From Nitrospirales bacterium (GTDB lineage Bacteria; Nitrospirota; Nitrospiria; Nitrospirales; UBA8639): 64,000 bases of DNA. Positions 55,967 through 64,000 of this stretch are shown here, in pieces. The position numbers were made by a program, and so were the translations under genes. How positions within the stretch are numbered: the stretch's first letter is position 1; each line of letters opens with the position of its first letter. Under the pieces are notes generated by a model. That model had not been told where the DNA came from. It worked only from the letters and a program-made list of their open reading frames with translations, and did no database searches. The DNA is taken from NCBI GenBank assembly GCA_029261355.1, contig JAJDBM010000058.1, positions 310,001 to 374,000 of the forward strand, read 5' to 3'.

Positions 55967-57196
55967 TCAATCTGTTGATTGAATGGTTGTGGTGAGCGGA
56001 GGTCGAGTAAATGTTTTGGCTGCTAGTGAATCACGAGGAATGGTCGTGCCTATATCCGCGAGCCATGGGTGGAGAGGCTGGCCTGATAGCATTCTGGCAC
56101 CAAAGGCCATACAAAACCGTAGGGCCAAAATAAGAGTTGAGAATGCAGTCCAAGCAACAACTGCGAGTAAGCCCCAATCTGGATGTCCTAGACACAGTGA
56201 GCCTGTGAGTAAAAGGAGATTTGGGTTTCGTCGAGCGGTAATGAGTCGGTTGAATGAGTCGAATGGACGCCAGCAAAACATGCCAAATTGACCGAAGCAG
56301 AGTTGAAACAGTCCTTCACAAAGCCGTCCCAAAATATATCCCACGAGAATCATGACATACATATTGTCTAATGTGAGCCAGGCTGTCGGAGGGATAAATG
56401 CGACTAATCCCATGCCCCAGGCGATATACCACAGTGGCGGATGAATAATATCCAGTCCGTGATCTAAGACATGGCCAAGCTTGCTAGATGTCACTGTGAC
56501 CCGAGCGAGTTTTCCATCGACGGTGTCGAGAAATGTCATGAGCCATCCCGCGATGAGGCCGAGTCCATATTGTCCTTTGGTAAAACACACGCCGGCAATG
56601 ATGGTGAGGATTAACCCGAGTAAGGTGACCGCATTAGGAACAATGCCAAGTTTTACGCACAGTCGGACGATCCATTTGGCTGGAATGGGCCATGCCCATT
56701 TGGTCACGAGGTCTGTGACACCTTTGTAGGATCCGGAATACAAATGTTCCTCAAAATCATTTTGCTTGTCGGGAGTGATGGGAAGGACATACGGGGGATC
56801 AAATTTTCGAAGTTGTTCTTGAAAACCGGATGACCAATCTTTGAGGTGAACCGTTTGAATATCAGGAATTTCTTGATCCGTCTGGTCGTGAGCGAGAATG
56901 TTCTCTGCCTGACGGGCCAGTTGAGCTGGTACTACCGCGGCGACGGGGACGATCATTTTTTTAGTCGTAATTTGGAGTAAAGTGTTTTCTTCGTTCGCTA
57001 ATCGCTTGATGATTCGATCATCATAGAGAAAGTCACCACGTAGGAGGAGAATCGAGGCGTTGGTCGGCAGGGCATTTAAGTCATCGAGGAAAATTAAGTC
57101 TCCCGCACGTGTGATCATCCGCTGCAAGCGCTCACGAGATGTGAGTCCCCATAAAGATACGGGAGCTTCATTGACCATGTATACATAGTTGGGCAT
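55967..57196 (-). CDS. CDP-alcohol phosphatidyltransferase with N-terminal degenerate nucleotidyltransferase-like domain
   Basis: 409 residues. The C-terminal membrane domain has the complete CDP-alcohol motif D-x2-D-G-x2-A-R-x8-G-x3-D-x3-D: Asp224, Asp227, Gly228, Arg232, Gly241, Asp245 and Asp249 (in DTVDGKLARVTVTSSKLGH). The N-terminal ~160 residues look like a worn nucleotidyltransferase fold (SILLLRGDFLYDDRIIKRL), recalling fused IPCT/DIPPS enzymes of inositol-phosphate lipid pathways. It should join a CDP-activated group to an alcohol to make a phospholipid. It is the first gene of the minus-strand run with the DGK-like and TAM41-like genes. Headgroup unknown. Confidence 0.87.
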   Translation of the reverse strand: MPNYVYMVNEAPVSLWGLTSRERLQRMITRAGDLIFLDDLNALPTNASILLLRGDFLYDDRIIKRLANEENTLLQITTKKMIVPVAAVVPAQLARQAENILAHDQTDQEIPDIQTVHLKDWSSGFQEQLRKFDPPYVLPITPDKQNDFEEHLYSGSYKGVTDLVTKWAWPIPAKWIVRLCVKLGIVPNAVTLLGLILTIIAGVCFTKGQYGLGLIAGWLMTFLDTVDGKLARVTVTSSKLGHVLDHGLDIIHPPLWYIAWGMGLVAFIPPTAWLTLDNMYVMILVGYILGRLCEGLFQLCFGQFGMFCWRPFDSFNRLITARRNPNLLLLTGSLCLGHPDWGLLAVVAWTAFSTLILALRFCMAFGARMLSGQPLHPWLADIGTTIPRDSLAAKTFTRPPLTTTIQSTD

Positions 57197-57549
57197 AGGT
57201 ATGGGTGGTATTCGAGGATAGGTTATGAACTTTCTAACATGAAGAGGGGGGGGATATCTTTTGTTAGAGTGAATTTCATTATTTTTAGTTAGGTGTTCTG
57301 TGTCGCGAGTATTCTTGAATCTGTTTGGGACAGACGGTCAATGGTCTGTATCGCCTATTTTTTCTGCTGTGTCTGCTCCCTTTCTCTGTAACATTGTTCG
57401 GTCAGGTATCTCAAATGTTCGAAGTGACTGACAAGAGATATAAGAGTCACGATCAGCATGGCAAGTGCGAGATCCTATAGGAAGGTGATGGTCCTGGTAA
57501 AGAGGCATCGAATGCCTGTCCGTGTGTCTGTAAAGGAGAAACTATACGA
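57197..57549. other. 353-base gap, no gene seen
   Basis: It separates the phospholipid genes from the Lpt genes; both flank it on the minus strand. No structure or reading frame of note. Confidence 0.4.
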
Positions 57550-58617
57550 TTAAATGTGCTTTCTCCATAACCATAGCGCGAGAGCCATCATGATGCTCAA
57601 CGGGGTAAATGTGGTCACCATAGGGCTCATTTCGAAGAGTATGCCCACATGGCTGAGAATTTGATTCAGGAAATAAAAGGCGAGGGCAATCCCTGATCCA
57701 ATGAGAATGCGTTTGCCAGCTGTTGCTACCCGCAGGGGACCAAAGATAAATGGAATGGCAAAGAGGACCATGGTTCCGGTCGTGAACGGCATGGCTACTT
57801 TTTGCCAAAACACGAGCTCAATACGATTGGAACGTTGCCCTGTTTCATTCAGGTATTGTAAATAAGAGTATAGCTGAGATAATGAAAACATGTGTGGAGA
57901 TGTAGATAAAATATCCACTTGGTGTGTACTGAGAAATGAATCCCATACGAGTTGCTCAAAATGTTGAACCGTGACCCCGCTTTGAGCAATAATTTTTTGA
58001 TCAACATTCCTTAAAATCCACTGATTGGGATTGACGATATCTGCCGTTCGAGCATGCGTGAACGTTTGTAATTCACCTTGCTCGTCAAACTGATAGACAT
58101 CAATATCTTCTGGAATCTTTCCAAAGCGAAGCTTCCCCACCTTGATAAATCGAGAATGCTCATGGAACCAAAACCCATGCTCACCCAGTAAGGCTTGTGA
58201 CTCTGATAAGGCTAATGCACGTTGGTTGTGTGCGTATTTTGCGAGGGGTGGATGAATATATTCTTCGAACACAACAACCGTGAGCATAAAGAGTATCCCG
58301 ACTCGTAAGACAGACCACGCGATGCGAAGGGTTGTGATGCCAACCGCCTGCATGGCAACCAATTCTCGGTGATTGGCTAATGCACCCAATCCAATGATAC
58401 TTCCTAGCAATGCCGTGATGGGGGCCAAGTCTATGAGTTGTCCGGGGAGAGTGAGGAGGACGTGGATGGCAGCATGTCCTAAGGTGTATTGCCCGGTCCC
58501 AACTTGGTCAAGTTCTTCGACGAACACGAATATGCTGAAAATTGCCAGGAATAGTGAGAGGATGAGTCCGTAGCTTGCGAGGACTGAGGTGGCAATATAC
58601 CGATCAAGAATTTTCAT
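57550..58617 (-). CDS. lptG: LPS export permease LptG
   Basis: 355 residues, YjgP/YjgQ family: membrane segments at about 12-35, 55-75 and 100-118, a periplasmic jellyroll-like domain (about 130-265, with FWFHEHSRFIKVG) and three more segments near the C terminus. LptG pairs with LptF and the ATPase LptB to pull lipopolysaccharide from the inner membrane. It follows LptF on the same strand with a gap of 69 bases; being the second of the two and shorter in the loop, it is called LptG. Confirms an LPS-bearing outer membrane. Confidence 0.88.
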   Translation of the reverse strand: MKILDRYIATSVLASYGLILSLFLAIFSIFVFVEELDQVGTGQYTLGHAAIHVLLTLPGQLIDLAPITALLGSIIGLGALANHRELVAMQAVGITTLRIAWSVLRVGILFMLTVVVFEEYIHPPLAKYAHNQRALALSESQALLGEHGFWFHEHSRFIKVGKLRFGKIPEDIDVYQFDEQGELQTFTHARTADIVNPNQWILRNVDQKIIAQSGVTVQHFEQLVWDSFLSTHQVDILSTSPHMFSLSQLYSYLQYLNETGQRSNRIELVFWQKVAMPFTTGTMVLFAIPFIFGPLRVATAGKRILIGSGIALAFYFLNQILSHVGILFEMSPMVTTFTPLSIMMALALWLWRKHI

Positions 58618-58686
58618 GGTTCAGGGTCATGAGGGACATCGATAGCTGGACATGGTGTATGTGACGAATGATGGGTGACGAACTAT

Positions 58687-59763
58687 TCATGGCATTCGTA
58701 AGCGATTGAGGACGTGTGGTGCACCATAGAGTACAAGAAGAATGAGCCCAAGGAGGCCATTCACCCACCAAATTCCTGGGAATACCTGTACGACCCCTTG
58801 TTCAACTAAGGTTTTGGCCATGGCGCCGAAATTGTAGTAAATGGCAAATGCCATGACTGCGACAAAGACCTTGGCATATTTACCATGACGAGGTGTGGCT
58901 CGGCTTAACGGAATGCCGAGGAGTGCTAAGAGCAGCGTGGATAGGCCTGTCGAGAGTCGCCATTGAAACTCAACAATTTCTTTTGGGTTCGATGATGTCG
59001 CTAATTCTGAGCTTGGGGCAGCTTTTCGCTTATATTCCAATGTCTTTTTCTCACTCGGGTAAATCTTGAGTTCTTGGAATTCGGTAATTCGATTAAACCC
59101 TTGATGACGTGATAGTTTATATTCGTATCCATTGACCAAGACTGGCAACACTTGGAGGCTGGTCGGATCATGATATTCATAGGCTTCTTTTGCCGAAAAT
59201 AAGCGTATGTTATCGCCATTTTCTGATTGCATAAATACGTGTTTCATTCTTCCTGTTTTGTGATCAATATCTTTCATGAATATGACGAAGGACCCGTCAT
59301 CCTTTTTTCGTTCATAAAATCGGCCAGGTTCGAGGTCAGTGATTCGAAAGCTCGTGTCAGCGTTGGCCTGTAATGCATAACTCTGTTGATAGGCCCAAGG
59401 ACGGATAAATAGTGATAAGCTGCTGACAATAATAGAGAGGATAAGTGCAAAGAGGAAGACCACTTTGACCGTTTTAACGGGACTGACTCCGCAAGCAGAG
59501 AGGGCTGTCATTTCTGATTCCATGTAGAGGCGTCCAAGGCCAAGGACAATGGAAAGAAATAGGGCAACTGGGAGAAGAACTTCTAGGGCGATGATCACCT
59601 TAAACATGATGAGGGTGAAGATGATTCCGGTTGGAAGTTGTGCTTCAACGGCACGACCTAAAAAACGCACCCAATTAAACCCAATGAAAATAGTTGTGAT
59701 GATACTCGTAATCACAAAAAATGGCTTGGCTATTTCTTTTGCAAGATATCGTTCTAGTAACAT
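58687..59763 (-). CDS. lptF: LPS export permease LptF
   Basis: 358 residues, YjgP/YjgQ family like its partner: MLLERYLAKEIAKPFFVI opening, GLGRLYMESEMTALSACGVS at the second helix, periplasmic domain with FYERKKDDGSFVIFMKDID, and a C-terminal helical block (LSTGLSTLLLALLGIPLSR). With LptG and LptB it forms the inner-membrane extractor of the LPS transport bridge. No strong ribosome site is evident upstream. Which of the two is F and which is G is decided only by order and the E-rich helix two. Confidence 0.87.
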   Translation of the reverse strand: MLLERYLAKEIAKPFFVITSIITTIFIGFNWVRFLGRAVEAQLPTGIIFTLIMFKVIIALEVLLPVALFLSIVLGLGRLYMESEMTALSACGVSPVKTVKVVFLFALILSIIVSSLSLFIRPWAYQQSYALQANADTSFRITDLEPGRFYERKKDDGSFVIFMKDIDHKTGRMKHVFMQSENGDNIRLFSAKEAYEYHDPTSLQVLPVLVNGYEYKLSRHQGFNRITEFQELKIYPSEKKTLEYKRKAAPSSELATSSNPKEIVEFQWRLSTGLSTLLLALLGIPLSRATPRHGKYAKVFVAVMAFAIYYNFGAMAKTLVEQGVVQVFPGIWWVNGLLGLILLVLYGAPHVLNRLRMP

Positions 59764-59920
59764 GATGCTTTTTTTAGCGTCTCATTTATTCGAGTACGGT
59801 AGGCACATGGGCAGATCGAAAGTGTTTATCGCAAATGATTGAGTCATTCTTGGAATTTTAAAAGTGAGGGCGGATATGTTAGAAGGTGATTTCCACATAA
59901 TAATCCTGGCGTAGGTGAAT

Positions 59921-60652
59921 ATGAAAGCTATTATCTTAAGTGCTGGTCAAGGTCGTCGGCTCTTACCTTTGACTGCAGAGAACCCTAAGTGTTTACTCCA
60001 AATTGGAGGCCAGTCTCTTCTTGAGTGGCAACTCCAGGAATTGACCAAAATTGGAATTGATCAGGTCTCTATTGTCGTTGGATTTGGCGCACAAAAGGTT
60101 GAAGCACTTCTTCATCAAAAAGGGCTGAACCGTTGGGTTTCTACCATTTATAATCCATTTTATGCTGTCGCGGATAATTTGGGAAGCTGTTGGGTCGCTC
60201 GTAGTGCCATGACCGATGAATTTATGTTGTTAAATGGTGATACCCTCTTTGAATCCGCCATCCCTGAACGCTTACTTGCCTCACCCTTTCATCCTATTAC
60301 ACTCGTCACGGATTCCAAGGGGGTCTATGACGCAGACGATATGAAAGTCATTGTCAATGGAGAAAAATTGGAAAAGGTGGGTAAAACCATTGCAATTAGT
60401 GACGCTCATGGAGAATCCATTGGTATGATGGTTTTTCGAGGAAATGGTTCTGTCGTCTTCCGGCAGGCCGTTGAGCAGGCTCTCCGCCGACCAGAATCAT
60501 TGAAGAAATGGTATTTATCCATCATTGATGAACTGGCTCAGCAGGGATTAGTGTGGACCTGTTCTATCAATGGTCTGCAATGGGGAGAGGTTGATAGTTC
60601 TGCGGATCTTGAGCATGTGCGATCTTTAGTTGAAGCGTTACCAGGCGGTTAA
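59921..60652 (+). CDS. Cytidylyltransferase-like nucleotidyltransferase (phosphocholine / inositol-phosphate type)
   Basis: 243 residues from the ATG at 59921 (AGGTG upstream); a GTG two codons earlier is the alternative. The opening AIILSAGQGRRLLPLTAENPKCL is the nucleotide-binding signature, and NPFYAVADNLGSCWVAR is characteristic of the LicC/IPCT-like (COG1213) subgroup, which makes CDP-choline or CDP-inositol from the phosphates. LLNGDTLFE is the metal site. It is on the plus strand, divergent from LptF. With a CDP-alcohol transferase nearby, a role in activating the phospholipid headgroup is plausible, but the substrate is unproven. Confidence 0.82.
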   Translation: MKAIILSAGQGRRLLPLTAENPKCLLQIGGQSLLEWQLQELTKIGIDQVSIVVGFGAQKVEALLHQKGLNRWVSTIYNPFYAVADNLGSCWVARSAMTDEFMLLNGDTLFESAIPERLLASPFHPITLVTDSKGVYDADDMKVIVNGEKLEKVGKTIAISDAHGESIGMMVFRGNGSVVFRQAVEQALRRPESLKKWYLSIIDELAQQGLVWTCSINGLQWGEVDSSADLEHVRSLVEALPGG

Positions 60653-60796
60653 AATATATTTTGGGTTGCATGCTTGCCTTTTGACGGTTCCCACGTCGTC
60701 GCCTTTTCTGCAGTCGTTTACCCAATGGGAGATTCCAAGCCGGCCTACAGTTATTCTGTGCTGAGTCTCTAATCATATTGGTTGAAATTGAGGGAA

Positions 60797-61603
60797 TTAC
60801 TCAGTCGCAGATTTCTCTAATATTTCCTGAACAAGTTCCCAGTCAGCGACGGTGTCCACATCCACGGCTGCCTGTGGAAAAGGGATCGGCACTGTCGTAA
60901 TCTTCAGTTTCAATTTCTGTGATATTCTCTCTAACCCTTGGGCCAGCGTGAGATTCCCGGTGATATATCGCAACACTGCGATCCAGCCAAGTGTGCGAAT
61001 CAGTTTCAGAGGGCTTTTCCTTTCCTGTTCCACTTGTCGCCAAAACTCTGCAATCATTCGTCCTTGTGGTGTGAGGAAGGCGAAGAGGTTGCACCCACAA
61101 TAGCCTTGATCCTTGAATCGCATAATCGTACGTTTGGATTCTGGAAATGCCTGCTCGACCAGAGTCGATGGTACGAGTCCAGCAACCACATCGCTATTCG
61201 TCAAACGCGCATGTGAACAAAAATAATCCACGATTTCACTCGTGAGCAAAGCATGGTCTGCGGTCGTGACTAAAATAGGTTGTTCCTCAGGAAGAGATTT
61301 CATGACGAATGCTGCGGAGGTGCTTGGTGATGATTGCGGGGCGACCCATTTCACTTGATTGGTATTGATGAGTGCTAGCAGTCGTGGTTCTTGTTCGATG
61401 ACGGACCAACTTGGTCCGCAGAGGATTCTCTTTCCTGTTGTCTCAGCTGACTGCAAGGCCTCGAGGACTCGAAAGACCATTGGTGAATTGCCGACAGGGG
61501 TTAAGGCCTTACAGCTGACACCCGATGCTTCCGCGACGGGATCGCGGGATGCACGGCTACCGGCTAAGACGACAACTAAAAATGGATGAGGAGTTTGAGT
61601 CAT
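60797..61603 (-). CDS. MobA-like nucleotidyltransferase family protein
   Basis: 268 residues. LVVVLAGSRASRDPVAEASG and VTTADHALLTSEIVDYF show a Rossmann-like NTP-transferase fold with the glycine-rich loop altered (GSRASRDP in place of GGxSxRMG) and a metal aspartate in TADHAL. It is of the group with MobA/GlmU-like folds but is not molybdenum-specific by sequence. It lies 22 bases after the YghO-like gene on the same strand. It may add a nucleotide to a sugar- or polyol-phosphate for the envelope lipid genes around it; this is conjecture. Confidence 0.72.
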   Translation of the reverse strand: MTQTPHPFLVVVLAGSRASRDPVAEASGVSCKALTPVGNSPMVFRVLEALQSAETTGKRILCGPSWSVIEQEPRLLALINTNQVKWVAPQSSPSTSAAFVMKSLPEEQPILVTTADHALLTSEIVDYFCSHARLTNSDVVAGLVPSTLVEQAFPESKRTIMRFKDQGYCGCNLFAFLTPQGRMIAEFWRQVEQERKSPLKLIRTLGWIAVLRYITGNLTLAQGLERISQKLKLKITTVPIPFPQAAVDVDTVADWELVQEILEKSATE

Positions 61604-61625
61604 GGTGAGAGAGCGTTTATACGAT

Positions 61626-62774
61626 TTAGGAAGCAGTTAAGTGCTTTTCATAGATCCGATAGGTCTTATAGGGATCACTGCCAAGAGCCTGTAACATATT
61701 TCGCATACCGACATTATTTTCTAATATCCATGACAGTTCGACATGTTGAATCCCACGCTTCTGTCCGGCATGACGAACCGCATCAATCATGCCAAATGCG
61801 AGAACTGCTCCAAGCGGTGTTCCCTGGAATCGTTTGCGTACACCCATTAACGCGACGCGAGCTGTTTGTGGTCGTGTGACTTTGAGTCGCCAGAGAAATT
61901 TAAGCCAACCCAGTGGTAACAAGCGTCCGTTCAGATCCTGGATCATTTCATTGACATTGGGAAAGGCGACAAGCATGGCTTCTGGTTTGCCGTCGACTTC
62001 AGCAAACTGTACGAAGCTATCATCCACTAATAACCGCATTTCTTTACCCATCGCGGCAAATTCTTTTTCAGAAAATGGGATAAACCCCCAATTGTTTGAC
62101 CATGCGTCTTCGAAGATACTGTGAATGCTGCTCAGTTCTTTTTTGAATTCAGACCGACGCAAGGAGCGAAAGGTCACGGAAGATTCAGCTTTCTGAATGG
62201 CTTTTTGGATGATGGATGGAATGTCAAAGTCGAGGTCAATGTGATAGGCAAGTAAGTCTTGTACTTTGTGGTATCCGCAATCTTCGATTTGTGTTTGATA
62301 ATAGGGTGGAGCATGTCCCATCATGACCATCGGAGGAGAATCATATCCCTCAACAAGCAATCCGCATTCTTGGTTAATGGAGAAATTGAAGGGGCCAACA
62401 ATCCTGTGCATACCTTTATTCTGTAACCACTGTTCTGCCGTCTGAAGAAGTGCACTAAATACCGCATTATCATCCTTGGCCTCGATCATTCCAAAAAACC
62501 CGGTCTGGTCTTGATGTCGAGTGAGGTGGAACGAATCGATCTGTGCACTAATACGTCCTATCGGTTGACCTCCTTGGTAGGCAATCCATAATTGAACGTC
62601 AGCATGAGCAAAGTAGGGATTGTTTGTAGAAAGATGTTGTCGGCGTTCCATTATCAGAGGTGGAACCCATTGTGAGTTCTTTGCGTAAATCGACCATGGG
62701 ACACGAATAAATTGGTCGATTGCCTGTCGTCCTTTCACCGGAACGATATGAATTGAATTCATTTCATGCGGCAT
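61626..62774 (-). CDS. YghO-like GNAT-fold protein
   Basis: 382 residues. The blocks DNPYFAHADVQLWIAYQGGQPIGRI, GFFGMIEAKDD, IVGPFNFSINQECGLLVEGYDSPPMVMM and PPYYQTQIEDCGYHKVQDLLAY match, as I recall, the YghO family, whose fold is that of GNAT acyltransferases. The activity is unknown; membership in envelope or lipid gene sets suggests an acyl or aminoacyl transfer. It is transcribed together with the nucleotidyltransferase gene that follows after 22 bases. The starting Met could also be the next one (62762). Two catalytic halves are likely, from the internal symmetry. Confidence 0.75.
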   Translation of the reverse strand: MPHEMNSIHIVPVKGRQAIDQFIRVPWSIYAKNSQWVPPLIMERRQHLSTNNPYFAHADVQLWIAYQGGQPIGRISAQIDSFHLTRHQDQTGFFGMIEAKDDNAVFSALLQTAEQWLQNKGMHRIVGPFNFSINQECGLLVEGYDSPPMVMMGHAPPYYQTQIEDCGYHKVQDLLAYHIDLDFDIPSIIQKAIQKAESSVTFRSLRRSEFKKELSSIHSIFEDAWSNNWGFIPFSEKEFAAMGKEMRLLVDDSFVQFAEVDGKPEAMLVAFPNVNEMIQDLNGRLLPLGWLKFLWRLKVTRPQTARVALMGVRKRFQGTPLGAVLAFGMIDAVRHAGQKRGIQHVELSWILENNVGMRNMLQALGSDPYKTYRIYEKHLTAS

Positions 62775-62937
62775 GGTGTTCGACGGGCGGGTGGTTATTA
62801 TTGGTCTTCACGAAAAAATATTTATACATCGTGGTGAGGCAAGGGTAGGCATATTCACTGAAAATAAACTGGTGTTGAGTCAGGAATCTCTACCAGCGGC
62901 AGCGTGGCATTACTTTAGTAATTGAGTGAATTTGGGG

Positions 62938-63675
62938 TTATTGACGGTTTTCTGAAAGCTCGGCAACCCATGGATAGCGAAGGCTTTCCTGTTCTGAATA
63001 TCCAAGATTAAAGACTGTTTCACTAGAGGAGATATCACCGGATTGCCCGTAGTAGGTGCCTGTGACTTTATCCCAGAAATAATTGGTGATCCCATAGTTG
63101 CCGTTTTCGTTGTGAAAATGATGGAGTAGGTGGAGTCGCTTAATTTTCCGAAGAAATTTAAACTTTGGCACATAGTGCAAATGTTGAATGCAATGACAAA
63201 ACTCATAAACCAATGTCGTGCCAAGTCCAGTTGCAAATGCCGCAATCGCCCCATGATAGCCGCCAATGAGATTTCCAACAGTCATGGTGACGATCGCCAC
63301 TGTTGGAAGGGTTGTATAGAGTGCGCCAAAGAGGACGCTCAGGTTATTGGGGTCTTGATGGTGATCAAAGTGTATACGTTTCCATAATGCTGCGGTTGCT
63401 GGCATGCGATAGAGAAATTGTCCATGTAAAACAAATCGATGCAAGAGGTACCAAACGGCAGGATAGACTAAGATTGCTGTGAGGGTCGAAATGAGAAGAA
63501 GCGACCAATGGGTCGTTTTGTCTGTTCCCCAAGAACTGACCAGAACGAAGCAACTCACGATGAACAGTAGGATGTAAGTCAGGACGGCGGGATATTGAAA
63601 GTACGCAATGATCAGTTCACGTAAGGTCATTCGGTCTAAATGATGCGTGCGTTCACGCCAAAAACGTCCTAGCAT
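62938..63675 (-). CDS. Fatty acid hydroxylase / sterol desaturase superfamily membrane protein
   Basis: 245 residues with about four membrane segments and the histidine boxes of a di-iron centre: HRFVLH (about 64-69), HFDHH (about 87-91), EFCHCIQHLHYV (about 154-165) and HLLHHFHNENGNYG (about 179-192). The superfamily inserts oxygen or desaturates lipids, sterols or carotenoids using O2. It ends 163 bases before the YghO-like gene, on the same strand, possibly co-transcribed. A lipid-modifying role fits the region; the substrate is not known. Confidence 0.87.
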   Translation of the reverse strand: MLGRFWRERTHHLDRMTLRELIIAYFQYPAVLTYILLFIVSCFVLVSSWGTDKTTHWSLLLISTLTAILVYPAVWYLLHRFVLHGQFLYRMPATAALWKRIHFDHHQDPNNLSVLFGALYTTLPTVAIVTMTVGNLIGGYHGAIAAFATGLGTTLVYEFCHCIQHLHYVPKFKFLRKIKRLHLLHHFHNENGNYGITNYFWDKVTGTYYGQSGDISSSETVFNLGYSEQESLRYPWVAELSENRQ

Positions 63676-64000
63676 AAGTATGATTCTCGAGTTGTTGATT
63701 GATAATCATCAATGATTATAGGCAGCCCATAGAGTGAACTCAAGCAGAGTGCGAGTTGATTACTCTTTCTCTCGTTTGAGTCTATCGTCGTAAGTGAGAA
63801 TTCCATGTGATGTGCTTGTATGCCATTTTCATTAAGGTATGTGAGTGAATGGCGACTTTCTGATTTCGTTTGAGGTTTGAAGGATGTTGAGCGGCAAATA
63901 TTTTGTTGGAATTTTGCAGAAACATCTAGCGATTTTTTCTCATCATATGGTAATTTCCTCTCTCGCTATCTGATGGGTACAATGAGTTCTGAAATCTTAC
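63676..64000. other. Right-edge stretch, no gene seen
   Basis: 325 bases upstream of the hydroxylase gene, AT-rich, with a small inverted repeat ATTGAT-aatc-ATCAAT near 63690. Presumably promoter DNA; any further gene is beyond the edge. Confidence 0.4.

Overview
The window carries about 55 protein-coding genes on both strands, at a middling GC content, with no tRNA, rRNA, CRISPR array, insertion sequence or prophage. The cell envelope is clearly Gram-negative: LptF/LptG, an Omp85-type barrel, a BBP2-like porin, several lipoproteins and one PEP-CTERM protein. Cytochrome P460 proteins, a dense ammonium-assimilation block and an alpha-carbonic anhydrase suggest a chemolithoautotrophic nitrifier-type bacterium. 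A Nitrospirota (Nitrospira-like) origin is my best guess. It rests on gene content only, with no phylogenetic marker to confirm it.

Layout. 1-5.6 kb: a hybrid sensor kinase cut by the window edge, then a minus-strand set with a [4Fe-4S]-type uracil-DNA glycosylase, a SnoaL-like protein, a cupredoxin and a DUF4142 lipoprotein. 5.6-10.5 kb: two paralogous cupin-AraC regulators flank a 532-residue unknown exported protein and a PEP-CTERM protein. 11.1-16.3 kb: a tight plus-strand envelope operon of PAP2 phosphatase, Omp85-type barrel lipoprotein, a lipoprotein with kinase-like motifs, and a second lipoprotein. 16.4-24.9 kb: signalling genes (cNMP-binding protein, PAS/GAF histidine kinase, response regulator), an ADP/ATP-carrier-like protein with HEAT repeats, a Crp regulator and an ECF sigma factor. 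25.1-29.9 kb: two cytochrome P460-family proteins, SnoaL-like and small exported proteins, a candidate structured RNA, a DUF2490 protein, carbonic anhydrase and a His-rich peptide. 30-42 kb: glutamate dehydrogenase, aldehyde dehydrogenase, acetolactate synthase-like enzyme, NDH-2, amidinotransferase, YceI, MBL hydrolase and LysR genes. 43-46.5 kb: Rrf2, small membrane proteins, a beta-helix protein and MscS. 46.7-53.1 kb: the nitrogen block, running from an orphan leader or small RNA through porin, Amt, PII, Amt and glutamine synthetase to a strong terminator. 53.4-53.75 kb: a decayed FitAB/VapBC-type toxin-antitoxin pair. 54-63.7 kb: a lipid and envelope block with a TAM41-like protein, diacylglycerol kinase-like protein, CDP-alcohol phosphatidyltransferase, LptG, LptF, two nucleotidyltransferases, a YghO-like acetyltransferase-fold protein and a membrane hydroxylase.

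How the genes fit together. The porin, two Amt channels, PII and GlnA form one ammonium uptake and assimilation unit, with NADP-type GDH as an alternative route. The TAM41-like, DGK-like and CDP-alcohol phosphotransferase genes plausibly make phosphatidic acid, then CDP-diacylglycerol, then a phospholipid, with the nearby cytidylyltransferase-like gene a candidate for headgroup activation. The least explained items are the structured RNA at 27.4-27.6 kb, the kinase-motif lipoprotein at 13.5-15.4 kb, the RNA ahead of the porin at 46.7 kb, and the TAM41-like locus.
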